Of a stretch of 64,000 nucleotides of DNA, positions 49,326 to 62,191 are shown in pieces. The notes under the pieces are model-generated. The model did no database searches. It was given only the letters and a program-made list of their open reading frames with translations, and was not told the origin of the DNA. Each line of letters opens with the position of its first letter. The stretch's first letter is position 1. Origin of the DNA: Glandiceps talaboti (lineage: Eukaryota; Hemichordata; Enteropneusta; Spengelidae). Where the stretch lies: contig NC_135549.1 in the NCBI RefSeq assembly GCF_964340395.1, positions 6,935,001 through 6,999,000 on the forward strand. The letters are read 5' to 3'. A program made the position numbers and the translations under genes.

Positions 49326-52300
49326 CAGTGTCAGCAGACAATGGAAATAGTCATGAGACTGTGGTGTGATCAAATGTCAAGGTCAAAGTTCATGAACTTA
49401 TGGCATCATTCATGCTGTGGATAATCAGTTCGAGGAAATTATTCGTCACACAAGCTTGGATTAGTTTTGTGTCCTAAAGGGACTGTATGCGTGTGATTTT
49501 GTGTTTGATTTCTAGGAAATACTAATCAAGTAAAACTATAAATAATGGCCAATGTGAATGACTAAGGTGTTTTGTGTTTCTTCTATTCAATGTGGTTTAT
49601 TTCATTCAATCCAGGATTTTAGTGACATAATTTCTTATTTGCATGAATTAAATTTTTAAAAAAACTGTCATCTTATATATCATCTATAAATAAGTTTGAT
49701 CAATTTGAATGACTCAGGTGTGGTAAAATTGTTTGTCAAACAATAATTGCCATGGTTCAAAGTGAAAGAAACTTATAGTACAGGGAATTTTTTTAAAAAA
49801 GCTTATCTGAAGTGTTTGTAGTGAATTCATCATATGAACCAATATACTCTGTGATTGTCCACTTGTGTAGATTCTTTCTATTTACATTAAAAAGACTGAA
49901 AAGCAATTCATATATGTTGATGTATTTTATTTGCATGTAGCTACACACACACACGTGTACAACACTCACAATAGACAGTGTAGTCTGTGTAAGCTATGAC
50001 ATACATTGTAACCTGTACGCTACACTTTATATGTGAGAAATCATGTATAACACAAAAGAGACAAAAAAAAACACTTACAAATTAAATGAATATTGGTATA
50101 TAATTACAAGAAAAAGAGATTTAAGTATGAAAGTATGAATTTGTAACTGAAGAAATCAAATATAAGTATATCTATATTACATCTGAAACTGTAGAAGTCT
50201 AATACCCTTAAAACAGATTTTCTATAATAGCGGCACACCTTAGAGTTGAAAACCAATACTATAGTATGTTTGGTGGTTACTGTGCCTGCAAGTAATATTT
50301 ACATGCTACTTTATGCTATAAGTACCAGAATTTCAGTGGCTCTCTGACTACAGGCAAAGTCAATGCTTTAGTCTTCTCTTTGTAATGTCAGTTGGTCCAT
50401 AGACCCTACACATGTTAGGGTGACAAGGATCTATGGTTGGTCTGACATTGCATGCCATGAGTATACTCCTACTTACTGTAAACTTTCAATGAGTCGTTGA
50501 CTGAAGGTAGTGACAATAGGTCTATACCACTGTTTTCCAGGGGTCATGAGTATGCTATGCTATTTCACACAGTGAGTTACCGGTAGTGTCCAAACAATAC
50601 CAGTCTATACCATTTTACCCCAGGGGTCTAGAGTGGGCTATGCTCCATATATTTCACACAATAGTGTCCAAAGGTGAAATGGTACCATAATCCATAGACT
50701 TACTTGTCTGTACATAATCACGTTAGGGTGTGGATAGATCCATGACATAGGGGGTGGATGACTCATGGATTTGGAATACATCTATATAGGACATTCACCT
50801 ATAATGGCATAGGTCAATGACATTGTATGACAGATATGGAATATCCCCCTGACAAATACATAGTAAAATTCTTTGTAAATCAACAAGAACTTTTCAACTA
50901 ATGGGTGAAGGGGTGTTCTCCTAAATCTTACAAAAGTACAACTGATATCCTTATATAGGTTCATATTATACATGTATACATATGACTGAAAAAAAGGAAG
51001 TGAGCAATAAACTGCAATTCAGATGGAAATTTCCGCCTTACAACTTGTCATGTTTTCACAATGGAACACTGTGTCCACTATCTACATAAAGCATATATAG
51101 CTATAAACCATTACAAAGTAGTTTAGGAAGATTTTAGGGACAACCAACCATTTCATCCAAATTGCCAGTGATAAAACAGGAACCATCGCCACATGTACAC
51201 AACTCTGTCACATTTGATTATATATCATCCAACTTTCATTTACAGTATATGAAATTTACAATATCTAATTTGAAGCACCAACTTTGCAATATCTGGTTTG
51301 GAAGCACCAACGCTTTAAAAACTTACACCATCCCAAACATAGGTAAAACTTTTCACCAGGTTTTGAAAGAGTTCTGTATCTATAAGTCTAACTTTCTGTG
51401 TAGTACATCACAAAACTATTATGTTTTACAAGTGATTGTTGAGCTTTTTGTCTGTCTACTTGTGTAAATATTATGTGTAGAATTCGGTTCTAAAATTTGG
51501 GAGATTGAGGGGAAATGAAAATTGAGACCAGATTCCATGTACTGACTTCCCAAAGGTGTAAGAGGTAGCCATGTAATGATTATTAATTAGCACACAACAT
51601 GAACTAAGAAACAGAATTTTCAACTACACATAATATTTACACAAGTTGGCCAAAATGCCATGTCATATCTTTATTCATATTAAATCATTAATATTCATAT
51701 TTCAACAAAAATACAAAACAAGCTCAATTAATATTGCATTTACAGAAGAAATGATGGCATTTGCTCTTGAATAACAATGTAACTTAAAAAACATGTGAAC
51801 AGTTATAAGGAGCCATGTTTGAGCGATATAAGTTTGGCCAACAAACTTAGTTTCACTGCCAAAAATGACCAAATTTTGTTTGTTTTATGATATCACTCAT
51901 TTTAATACATTTGTACTTAAAGTGACACTGTGGGTTTACTGTGAATGACATCATTGCTTGAGTCATGGTAATACACCCTATTTCCAATCTGAGATTTACT
52001 AATGAAAGTGAAATCAAAATGGTGGACAAAGTATCCCACACACCAAACAAAAAGGCATTTTGCTTAATATTGAGGGAAACTTTTAGTTCCCACATCTTCT
52101 CATACAACTGCAATGGCCATAGCTATAATAAGACAACGTGGAAAACCCTACCATGTATCAGTGCTGTTTCTTCTAACATAGTCATCTGAGTATCAACACC
52201 TGTTCAATCTAAATTTCACATGACGCCATTTTGTTATTTCTAGCCATATCCAAAGTACAGTAAAGATGGACTTGGCAACAAGAATTCAACTATTTCATAA

Positions 52301-54585
52301 ATATTAGAAATCATAAATAAACTGATATTATTTATCTCTGCATAATCTACATCTTACAACATAGGAAAATTGACTTCAGTATTTACATGCATTAAAATTA
52401 ATCTGACAATGATATGTATGCTATGTTTCATAAGCTGACAATCTATGAGGCAGCTTTACATGTGACAATGGCTGACACTTACTGTGGTATTCGTCTGACT
52501 TTATGTTCTATACTTACGTTGCTTTATCTACAACATCTACTCTACTAAAACAAGTCATATTTGTGTTCAGCGGAAAAGACAGATTATGTTTTACTTCAAG
52601 ATTTAGTTTCTAAACCCATTTTCACATATTCTTCCTGTTTCAAATTAATTTAAATGTTCCCCACCCACCCTGATACACTTCCCAAAAATGTGGTTTGATC
52701 ACGTCATCAGTATGTACTTCTCTAAATCAAAAAAGTTTCTCATTTTTGTTATTCATACAAATGGCCTGAATCGTTTATCATAGAATATACCTGGAAGTGA
52801 GACTTGCTTAACATCCCACATTGGCCATTCCATCGTTTGGCATTACTGGGCATGTCAATGAGACTGACACAGCATCCCACATTGGGTATTCCTTCAATTG
52901 GCATTACTTGGAATATCCAACATGGGATGCCTGATAATCTAGATAGATGTAGGCAGATGATACTATGACTGTGTCCTCCATAAACTGTACAAGTTGCACA
53001 AAAAGTTATATATATGGTATACCATAATGTATCTCCATAGAATATATAATTTCAATTCATTGAAAGGTTATAAACTTATATATCAGATATGATGAAATAA
53101 AAGATAGGTTTTGGTATTGAGCATCGCAGATTCAACTCAAAATACATAACCAGTTTCACATTTCTGTTGTAGTTGAGAACCAAAATGGCTGAAATGTTGA
53201 CAATTAGTTTTGTACATAGATATGCTCTTCCAAGACTATACTTATGACATGTATTTTAAAATAATTAAATGAACCAAGTTATGTAATATCATAACTTTAA
53301 AGAAACACAAATACAATATGTAATATCATAACTTTAAAGCAACACAAATACACATATAAATTGTATACATATTGGCCAGGAAATATAGTATAATACTCTC
53401 GGACTCTTATTCTAAGAGATATTTAAAGTTTGGATTCTGAATACTTGGTAGTGTTTTTATGCTCTCGGTGAGATCATGTTATATCTTACCACTTGCAAAC
53501 TTGACTACCAATCCAAGAACCATACATTTTACTTCAATAAATAGTACCTCACATTCAATGCAATATTTTGAAATGAATACCTTGGTCTGCAACTTGCATT
53601 ATTTGTAAATGTCTTTATACTTGTACAAAGCTCTAACAGGACTAAATATTTCTTTTTACTTCATCTATAACTTTATTTATTTTCATTTCATTTTATCTGT
53701 CTAACTATGTCACATCACCATGCAGCTTGGTTGTATACTATAATATTTGCCAGTGAATACATCATTTCCTAATCATCAAATTTAAGAAACATCTATGCAT
53801 TCTATTTACTGAATGGTAGAACCCAACACCACCCACAGAAATATAGATTTACATGTATTAGCTGAGAATGACTCCATCCATAGCTCTGACTGGGTATAAC
53901 ATGACAATCATACAGATGGGAACAAGTTTGAGCTGACCATGGATATCTTGAAAAATGATAATGAAAACAGTCAAAGTATTTATACATTAAAGTGGTCATA
54001 TGGATGAGAATTGGATATTTATTTTGGATTTTCAATTATTATATCATCGCCTCCTACTTGAAAAATCAATGTTAAACAATAGTTCTTGTTTGTAACTCAA
54101 TAAATTGCAAAAATTAATGAATGTGTAAAGTGTGTTATTGTATGCACAATAACAAACTTCTTACACATATTTTAGCATTTTGCACTGTATTGACTAACAC
54201 ACACAGACTTTATAGTTAATGTTGTTTCACATTGATTTTCCAAGTAGGAAGGCATGATAAAATTGTTTTACAAATTAAAAATCCAAAATAAATAGCCAAT
54301 CGTCATCCATATGACCCCTTTAAGAAAGTGTATACATAACATTAATGCTACACGATAATGTTATAGGTTCACTGATTATGGGAAGATATTTAGATTCGTC
54401 TGATGTCAGAAAAGTTTCCAACTGTTACAGCTTTGTAATTCTCAAAGGATATATAGTCAACACTTTATTTGTGTTGTGGACTTGTCGTCACTCTCCTTAA
54501 ATCATATCTGATCTTGTATAAAAAGTTATACATTGATTATAGATTATATGGTATCAGTATCTTGTGACATTGTCTCACATATATC
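49326..54585. other. Intergenic/3' UTR space between convergent ATP23 and OPTN-like genes
   Basis: No additional coding exon was recognised. ATP23 probably ends soon after 49325 (an ATTAAA lies near 49886), and the minus-strand optineurin-like 3' UTR enters from the right; AATAAA on the minus strand appears at about 54464. Small tandem duplications occur at about 52799-52917 (shared CATCCCACATTGG) and 53281-53352 (37 bp period, shared ATGTAATATCATAACTTTAA). Confidence 0.6.
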
Positions 54586-54773
54586 TTTTACACCGTTATA
54601 AACACCAACTCATTTAGTCTGAGCAAAGTCACCAAACAAAGTTGGTTAGGAATACGTTAATGCTTACAATGAAATATTCACTATTCCATATCAACATGAC
54701 TTCAGTATTAGCAATAAACTAATAATACAGACATTTGACATGTTCAGTAGCAGTGATACTTCATGTTACATCC
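54586..54773. repeat. Direct duplication, copy in OPTN-like 3' UTR
   Basis: The 188 bp from TTTTACACCGTTATAAACACC to GTTACATCC reappears in the same orientation at 63604-63807 with around 10% difference and a small insertion. This copy starts 65 bp after the stop codon of the minus-strand gene. Confidence 0.92.
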
Positions 54774-54837
54774 ATGACAGACAGTTTGGGGATGTCAGTC
54801 GGACGTCCTTTGTAGCTTTGAGACTTGACAGACTGTT

Positions 54838-57791
54838 TTAGTCGATGCAGTCCAATATATGAATCTGTAATGTATCCATGTCTGGATAGTGCTGTTCACA
54901 TTTGGGACATGTCAGCTGACCCACTGGGGATGCTGGTCTGTCAGTGCCAGCCACCTGAAAAGACAACAACAACAAACTTTGTTAAATATAACAAAGAACA
55001 TGTGTACAGTACAGTGAAAAATACATCTCCATACAATGATGAAAGCCCAATCAAGGACTAAACATAGATCTCCAAGCACAGTGAAAACTATGGCGTTAAT
55101 ATTTTGAATGAAATCATGAATTTTTTAAAATTCAACCACATTCAAGTTGACTTCTTATATCCTATTCATCCATCACTTTATAACAATGTTTGCATTTTTA
55201 TCATCAGAAATGTATGTTTCGTTAAGATAACCATCAGAGTTATATGACAATGTGTTTTATACCTGTACACCTGCATTTTCTCCTCGAGCTAGCAAGACTG
55301 GTGTTTCTCTCCTATTATCATGATGTCCCATACCATCAGCTACTCCTGGTGGATGTGTCTCTACTGGTTCTCTCTTTACTCTCAGTGCTCCAGCTTCACC
55401 ATCAGGGTAATAATGTCCTCCAGGGTATGGGTACCCTCTGCCTGGTTGGCTGTATCCAGCAGCACCACCTTGTTGTCGTCTGTCTGGTTGTTTTCCATGA
55501 CGTTTCTGCATTTCAACTATCTGTGTATTTGTGTATGTGTTCAGGTCATCTTGCAACTGTTGGTTTTCCAGCTGTAGTTGTTGGATTTCTTGCATCAATG
55601 CTTCTCTCTCACCATGTGCCTTCTCTCTTGCCTCTCTTTCTGCTTGGAAATCAGCCTGGTAGATGTCAGCCTACGTAAATCAAAACAACAAACATTAATT
55701 TCAATAGAAAGTTAACATTTCATTGCCAAGTACACTAAAACCTAACAATTGTAGAATTAAATTTTCATGGTCAACAAAAAAATGTTTAATAACTGGTATT
55801 ATCATCACTTTGGTATTCCGATGCACAAACTAGCTTACACAAGATCACACATTCTTTAATCTTGCAGCTAACAGTACAATTTTAGGAAGTGTTCAAAATT
55901 GGTAATTAGTATGTTAAATTCTTGTTTTATCTTGTCATACTGATTAGTTACACATTTGATATCTATCAGTGTGGTTTCAGCAAATCACAGACAAATTAAT
56001 GAACAAACACAGTAAACCTTTTCCAATGAAGACTCGGTCTTATAGAATTATCACAACTGTCTTGACAAGAAATTGTGTTCACATGCATTGAAGTTGTAGA
56101 GGACTTACCTGTGCTTTGAGTACTGGTACTGTTTCTAGTTCTCCTTGTAGTTCCATAGCTTTCTTTCTAAGTTCTTTGATTTCATCTTCCTTGGCAGCAA
56201 TGGCCTCATCAGCAGACACTAACTGAGCTGTTAGATTGTCAATCCTTGCATCTTTCTCTTGCACAGCTCTGGGATCTGCACCTCCCTGTAAAAGTACACA
56301 GTTAATCAAAACCACCATCAACTAAAATCTAGTTTTGAAGAGAGATATAGGATGAAGTTTACTCTCAAATATGTATTTCAGGTATCATGTAATGTTATCA
56401 TGAGGGTGCTTACACACAAATCACAGCTGTATCATGGCTTCCATAAGAAAAATAAATACTGTGTACTAATTTCAAAGAATAAAGGAGAAGAATTTTGTCG
56501 AAATAAGATAGAAATAAGTGTGAACAAGAGAGTTCTTACAGTTACGATTGTTACCAGTTTCAGTAATGACCATCACTAATAGCAAGATTTAGACAAATCT
56601 ACTTGAATGCAAACAGACTTTATTCTATGACATGGTTTTGTAGTGAATTATATGTCAATATTAAACATAGGATATTCATTCTTTTAAAACACATGTACAT
56701 AGTTGTTTATAATCAGTGTTTTTGCTAAGGGTGGTAAGTTGGTAAAATCTACCGGGGTTCCCATGTCATTTTACCCGGGTTCCCAAACAAAATTACCATA
56801 GACTCTATGGGGAAACACTGCCATTTTTACCCCTTTCTCCCTTTCTGTTACTGGGGTTCCCATGTCATTTTACCTGGGTTCTCAAACAAAATAACCATAG
56901 ACTCTATGGGGGAAACACTACCAGTTTTACCACTTTCTCCCTTTCTGTTACTGGGGTTCCCATGTCATTTTACCTGGGTTCTCAAACAAAATTACCATAG
57001 ACTCTATGGGGAAACACTGCCATTTTTACCTCTTTCTCCCTTTCTGTTATCGGAGTTCCCCAGCCTTAGTGAAAACACTGACAATAGTGACCAACTATAA
57101 ACAAGATCTAGACTCCTTACCTGTCCTCCCTTCTCTCTCAGTTCATTATACATCTTCCAAAGTAATTCATACTCTGCTGCTAACCTTCCATGAGATGATT
57201 CAATCTCCTGCATGTTTAACCTAAAAAAATACAAAAGTTGGATTCAGATTGTTATAAAAGTGAAAGAAAGTTTTGCAAAAGTTAATCAAACCTGTGAACA
57301 TGAATCAAACTGTATAAGACGATATTAGAAGATGACTGAAAACTGATAGAAACTTAGTAGGAGTCCAAGAGGTATTTGTTAAAAAAAGTGAACAGGAATA
57401 TAATTACTTGGTACCCACCTCTGTTGTTGTAATGACAGTCTCTCTGCTTTCAATGCATCATCATAATTTTGTATTTCAACTCTCATGGTGTCGATAATCG
57501 TTCCATCCTTTTTACACCGTTCTTCAAATTCATCTTGCAAGATAAGCTGTTGTCTCTCTACCTCTGTGTATCTAGTAGGTAAGACATTCAAATTAACAAA
57601 TTTTGATGTGTATTTATCAAAAGATGATTATCTAAACCCTACTTAAAAACTTCATGCAATCAAATTTGATTTTTCATTACACGTTTTTCAGATGTACAGA
57701 CAGTCCAATTTCTTGTTTTCAATAGTTTTGAATCTACAGCCATGTCTTACGCACTCCATCCATTGTACATATCAGTCTGCTATAGTCATAT

Positions 57792-57832
<41 letters not shown>

Positions 57833-60800
57833 ATGTGTGTGTGCAAGTGTGTGTGCCTTACCTGTGTCTGTAGTTAGTAATTCTCTCCTTAGCTTCTTTC
57901 AGTTTATCTTCTGTATCTTTCAGTTCACTGAGTAATGACATGACCTGTGATTTGAGTCCTTGGATATCTTCACCTGTACTTTGTACACTCAAATCATCCT
58001 GTACAGAGAATTAGAAATACATGTCAAATAGTTAGATTTCCACAATTCATCTTCATAGCAACTTCCTGAAAAATTGCTTTAATGTTAGTCTAGTGCTATC
58101 CTTCATCTCTAGAGATGATTCACCACCACGTTGGCATACAGACTATGATAGTAAAAGTGCATCAAAAATCTTCATAGTGTACAGGCACTTAATGTTACGG
58201 TAAAAATTCATGACAGGAAAAAATCATCAAACACTTGTCAACTTTAGGTCTCTAAATTGTCTTGTAAGTGGCAAGTAACATTTCTTGTAATGTTTTACTG
58301 AAACTTCATACAGTGCTTATTATTTGATGCTCACTAGACTAAGATGAGAGTTTGTCCCTGATAACAACGTGAATATATATCAACATATCTCCAAAATCAA
58401 CATAAAACCTTGGACTGTTTTGTGGCAATAAGACTCTATTATATACATGTTTTATTCAAGCCTTTCACCAAAAAAATGGTGGCTCTAGGGTCTAAAATTG
58501 AACAAATACTGACTATTAAAGTTTCATTCAATGAAATGTTATCCTACCTGTTTGTCTTGGGTTGCCTTCAGCTGTGCAGACATACTGTCTAGTTTTCTGA
58601 CTAAGTTATTCAATGCGTCTTGGTGTTCTTGTTTTATGTGTGATACTACTGTGTTATGGTCAGATGAGCTGCTTTTCAGTTTCTGTTGTGTCTCGAACAG
58701 ATTTTGTTCAAGTTGCAGTCTTTTGTTCTGTTCTTCCTGGTGTAGATGCATAAACTCAGCAACTTTTTCTCTCTCTGACTGCAGCTGTACCAGAAGATCA
58801 TGAACAGTGTGTTCAGACTTGGATAGCTTTTTGCTGGCAGTATCACTACTTGATCTATCTCGTTTTTCATACTTAGCTTCCATGGCTTGTGGTGCCACTG
58901 TAATTGTATCACTACCAGAACTCTGGTCAGACTTCCTTTCTACCATATCATCCGGTAACAGAGCTTTTTGTCTGCCATCTCTCTCCACCATCAAATACTC
59001 TTCCTGTAGCTGTTTATTGACTGACAATTCAAGTTCCTTGAAGTTATGAAGACCACTTTCTGGAGGACTACCTGACAGCATACCAGAAGACTGGTATTCA
59101 GACATTTTGGATTGTAGTTCATTGTTCAAAGCCAACAAATCTTGCTTCTCTAGACTCAATCGATGTGCTGATTGTTGGACTCGTTGTAACTCCTCCTTAG
59201 ATTTCTTCAAAGCATCTTCAAGTTTCTCTACTTGCACCATGAGTTCTTCATTATCAGCATTCAACTGAGATTTGATTTCCTGTACTTCTTTACAGTCATT
59301 CATAAGCTGGATAACCTGTGATTTATAAAGCTCAACTTCACTTCCCTGGTCACTGTTTCTTGACTGTAACAGCTCTGACTCTGTGAATCTATCTTTTGAG
59401 TATCTGGAATCCTCAAGTCCCTGGCTGTGGCCTATAGCACTCTGTATAGGAACAACATCAAAACATTATTAGCATTGAAAAGCAGATATGCACAAAGTAT
59501 GAATTAAACACATTTTTGGAGAGAGAAAAGAACATTGAAAGCAGATTTGAGTGATACATTTGGTAGCAACTATGTTAACAATATTAAGAAATCAAGAATT
59601 ATAACAGTTCATTATCAATACTATAAATTCCAACAAACAAACCATGGTTGCTATAACCAGGAAATTCATTTTTTGTTTTGCTTTGAATTGATACATTGTT
59701 CCTTGTACTGAATGCTAGCACAGAAGTCAGACAGCAACAGATTGGTGACATGAATGCTATAATGTGGATAGTTGAATCATCCATTATCTATTATATCGTA
59801 TTTTATTTGCCACAAACTCAAAATCATATCAACATAACAAGAGAGAAAGTAAAAAAGACAGTGGAATAAATATTACACATAAACTGATGGATGAATACAG
59901 AGATATATCATCTATTTACCAAATACAAAAGTTTACTTTTAGAAAACTAACCTGTCTAAGTGCATGATCTCGGTCTTCAAGTTGTTGTTTGGTGTCTTTA
60001 AGCTCCTCTGTAAGATGTTCAACTGTTCTCTCCAGTTTCAGGTTCTTAGTATGCAGTTCTTTTTTGATTGACTCCAACTTGGTAACGTCTGATTGAAGTT
60101 CATCAAATTTCTGAACATCCTGAATAGAAATGTGCATGACATGAAGTTCACATTGTCTCACATTCTGACATCTAAAAATATCTTTATTCATAAATTCTCA
60201 TAAAAATATTTAAAAAATACTGATCTAATGATTTCAGTACAGATATAAAATTCAAACAATTGAAATCTGAAAGAAGTATCTTCATTTTCTTTATCTATTG
60301 ACTGCTTTTTTGTTTTCATGTTTTTCCTTATATCCGATATCCAAAACAGGAGAAGCAAAACAACAACAAAAGAACAACATGAAATACTATAAAACTTAAG
60401 CTAATAGACTTTTTTCAAATTTTCATCAATAACAAAATCTAAACTGAAAACGATAACATTGAAATGCTACTGATACCACTGTTATGCATCTCTGTGACTG
60501 AAAACTTAAAGTACCTAGGAGAAAACATAAATCAAACATTAAAGTTACAAAATCTTACCTCAGCTGTCAACTTCTTGAGTTCATCCCCCATCATTATTTT
60601 CTCTTGTTCCAATACTTGATTACTTTTTCTCAAATTAAAGATTTCACTTCTGGCTTGTTCATGTTTGTCCAAATTTTCCCGTAATGCTGCTCTTTGGGTT
60701 TCTCTAATTTGGAGGAGTTCTTCACTCTGGTCCTGCATCAAGGCATTTGTTTCATTCAGTTTGCCTACAAGTAGTCAAAATTACACATTTTAAGAACAAA

Positions 60801-62151
60801 ACTTTGCTTTGTACAAATCAGTTGTAACTCGATAACTGAAGTATCTTTACATGAGAAAGCTACTGACAAAGCTAGGAAAAACTTGATCTTGGACAATAAT
60901 GAATAAAATGATAAAACCATTTGCTTGAACTGTGTGGAAACAAAGAAGGAAAGAAGTACTCATCCTCAAATGTTTAAAAACAAAATTGCCACAAATTAAT
61001 TCATGCAATGGAATGACATAGCCTTGACACAGATGAGTGACAGCCCAAATTCATACTTTGCCACCTTGCAATACACATTGACAAATTTACACAGTAATAA
61101 AACATACTTATAACTTATAAGGCACTAGCTAGCATTCAGATATTGAATGAAATAAACCATATCAATGGAATTCTACACCTTCAAACATAAGACCTTTACT
61201 TGTAGTTAGTTTCACTTTCTTTTTTAGTGATATGGTACGAAGAATTACTGTCATGGCTGAACCCCTGATACATGAAATGGTTTCAAATTACTGCTTTCGT
61301 CGTTACAAAATATATTACATGTAAATAGAATCTAATAGTTAGAATACACTGCTGCATACAAATGTGAATGAAGGGTAGTCAGAATGTGGCCATGAATCTA
61401 AACAGCTGTTTCTACATAAAATTTGCCCATTGACTAGTCAAAATGGCCGATACGTGTTGTATCATTAGCAACTAACACAATACATTACCCTTTGACCTCA
61501 AAATAAAACTTGAGACATTTTGCAATCTGTGTACTGCACTCACCGTTGACGTAATGAGTTCTAAAACAGTGTCAAAATCTATAAAGTCCACTACCATGAC
61601 ATAGCAGCACTGCTTTGTGGAACTTGTTTGGTACAAATGAACAAATTTCCAAATGTCGTATTTCAAAGCCTACGTATTGCATTATGGCAAGGTGGGAAAT
61701 TCCCTGGGTTTATCAATTCATCAACCAATCACCACCATGTTCGCATTTCTGTGACACTCTATATAAGTATATGAGGAAGTAAAATTTCCCCAGCCCTGAG
61801 TGATATACTTAGTACAATGTCGAAGAAGTAACTAAAACAATAGATTATTAAGCTGGGATTTTCCTGCTGATAAGTAGCATGTTGTTACTAAACATGTGCG
61901 TTTATATTCTTACCGATTAGTTTTCGATTTTCTTCTTTTAGTCCACGTACAAAATTGACCAGTTCATCGTTTTCTACAAATGACATATCTTCAGGGTTTT
62001 GTGGAGGTGATGAACTAGACAGGTTGCTAGGAAAGCTATAATTTGAGGGTGGCCGCGATAAAATAAGAAACTCAGAACCACTCGATCCTCCAGAGAGTTG
62101 GGGATTGGACGTGGGGGATTGGTCTGAACCTCTTCTTTTAGGTTGAGACAT
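54838..62151 (-). CDS. OPTN: Optineurin/NEMO-family ubiquitin-binding coiled-coil protein
   Basis: Ten coding exons join in phase: 62151-61914, 60764-60559, 60119-59952, 59441-58548, 57998-57862, 57571-57419, 57220-57121, 56285-56109, 55670-55263 and 54954-54838, giving 865 codons, longer than human optineurin (577) or NEMO (419). Nearly all of it is coiled coil. The UBAN ubiquitin-binding motif is ADIYQADFQAEREAREK at residues 692-708, with Asp698 and Glu702 matching optineurin Asp474 and Glu478. The C-terminal CCHC zinc finger is TCPKCEQHYPDMDTLQIHI with Cys843, Cys846, His859 and Cys863. ETVPVLKAQ just before UBAN is NEMO-like; TVHDLLVQLQSEREKV (416-431) resembles an optineurin block. Family roles are linear or K63 ubiquitin-chain reading in NF-kB signalling (NEMO) and in autophagy with TBK1 (optineurin). 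Candidate LC3-interacting motifs are FLIL (28-31) and YLMV (353-356). The ATG is preceded by an acceptor at 62192-62193, implying an upstream non-coding exon. Whether it is orthologous to OPTN, IKBKG or both needs a tree. Confidence 0.88.
56740..57064. repeat. 100 bp minisatellite, ~3.2 copies, in OPTN-like intron
   Basis: Units start with CGGGGTTCCCATGTCATTTT or CTGGGGTTCCCATGTCATTT at about 56752, 56851 and 56951, with a partial fourth at 57051. Each contains CCATAGACTCTATGGGG, itself an imperfect palindrome, and CTTTCTCCCTTTCTGTTA. Copies differ by only a few percent, so expansion is recent. Confidence 0.95.
57794..57860. repeat. CA repeat beside an OPTN-like 5' splice site
   Basis: Plus-strand (GT)n reads as (CA)n in the minus-strand transcript, beginning right after the donor GTAAGG of exon 57998-57862 and continuing for about 65 nt with short interruptions. 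Confidence 0.9.
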
Positions 62152-62191
62152 TGTCAGTTATGTATACATGGAAAACTTCAGTGCTTTAATC
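62152..62191 (-). other. 5' UTR part of the first coding exon, OPTN-like gene
   Basis: Minus strand: a pyrimidine-poor but usable acceptor (TTTTTCAG) ends at 62192, followed by 40 nt of untranslated sequence and the start codon at 62151. It implies at least one upstream exon. Confidence 0.6.

Noticed and set aside
55244-55678. 144-codon plus-strand frame
   Set aside because: It is the antisense of the optineurin-like UBAN exon 55670-55263, whose minus-strand frame has conserved motifs and matching splice sites.
56807-57224. Plus-strand frames of 72-97 codons
   Set aside because: They are produced by the 100 bp minisatellite and by antisense of exon 57220-57121.
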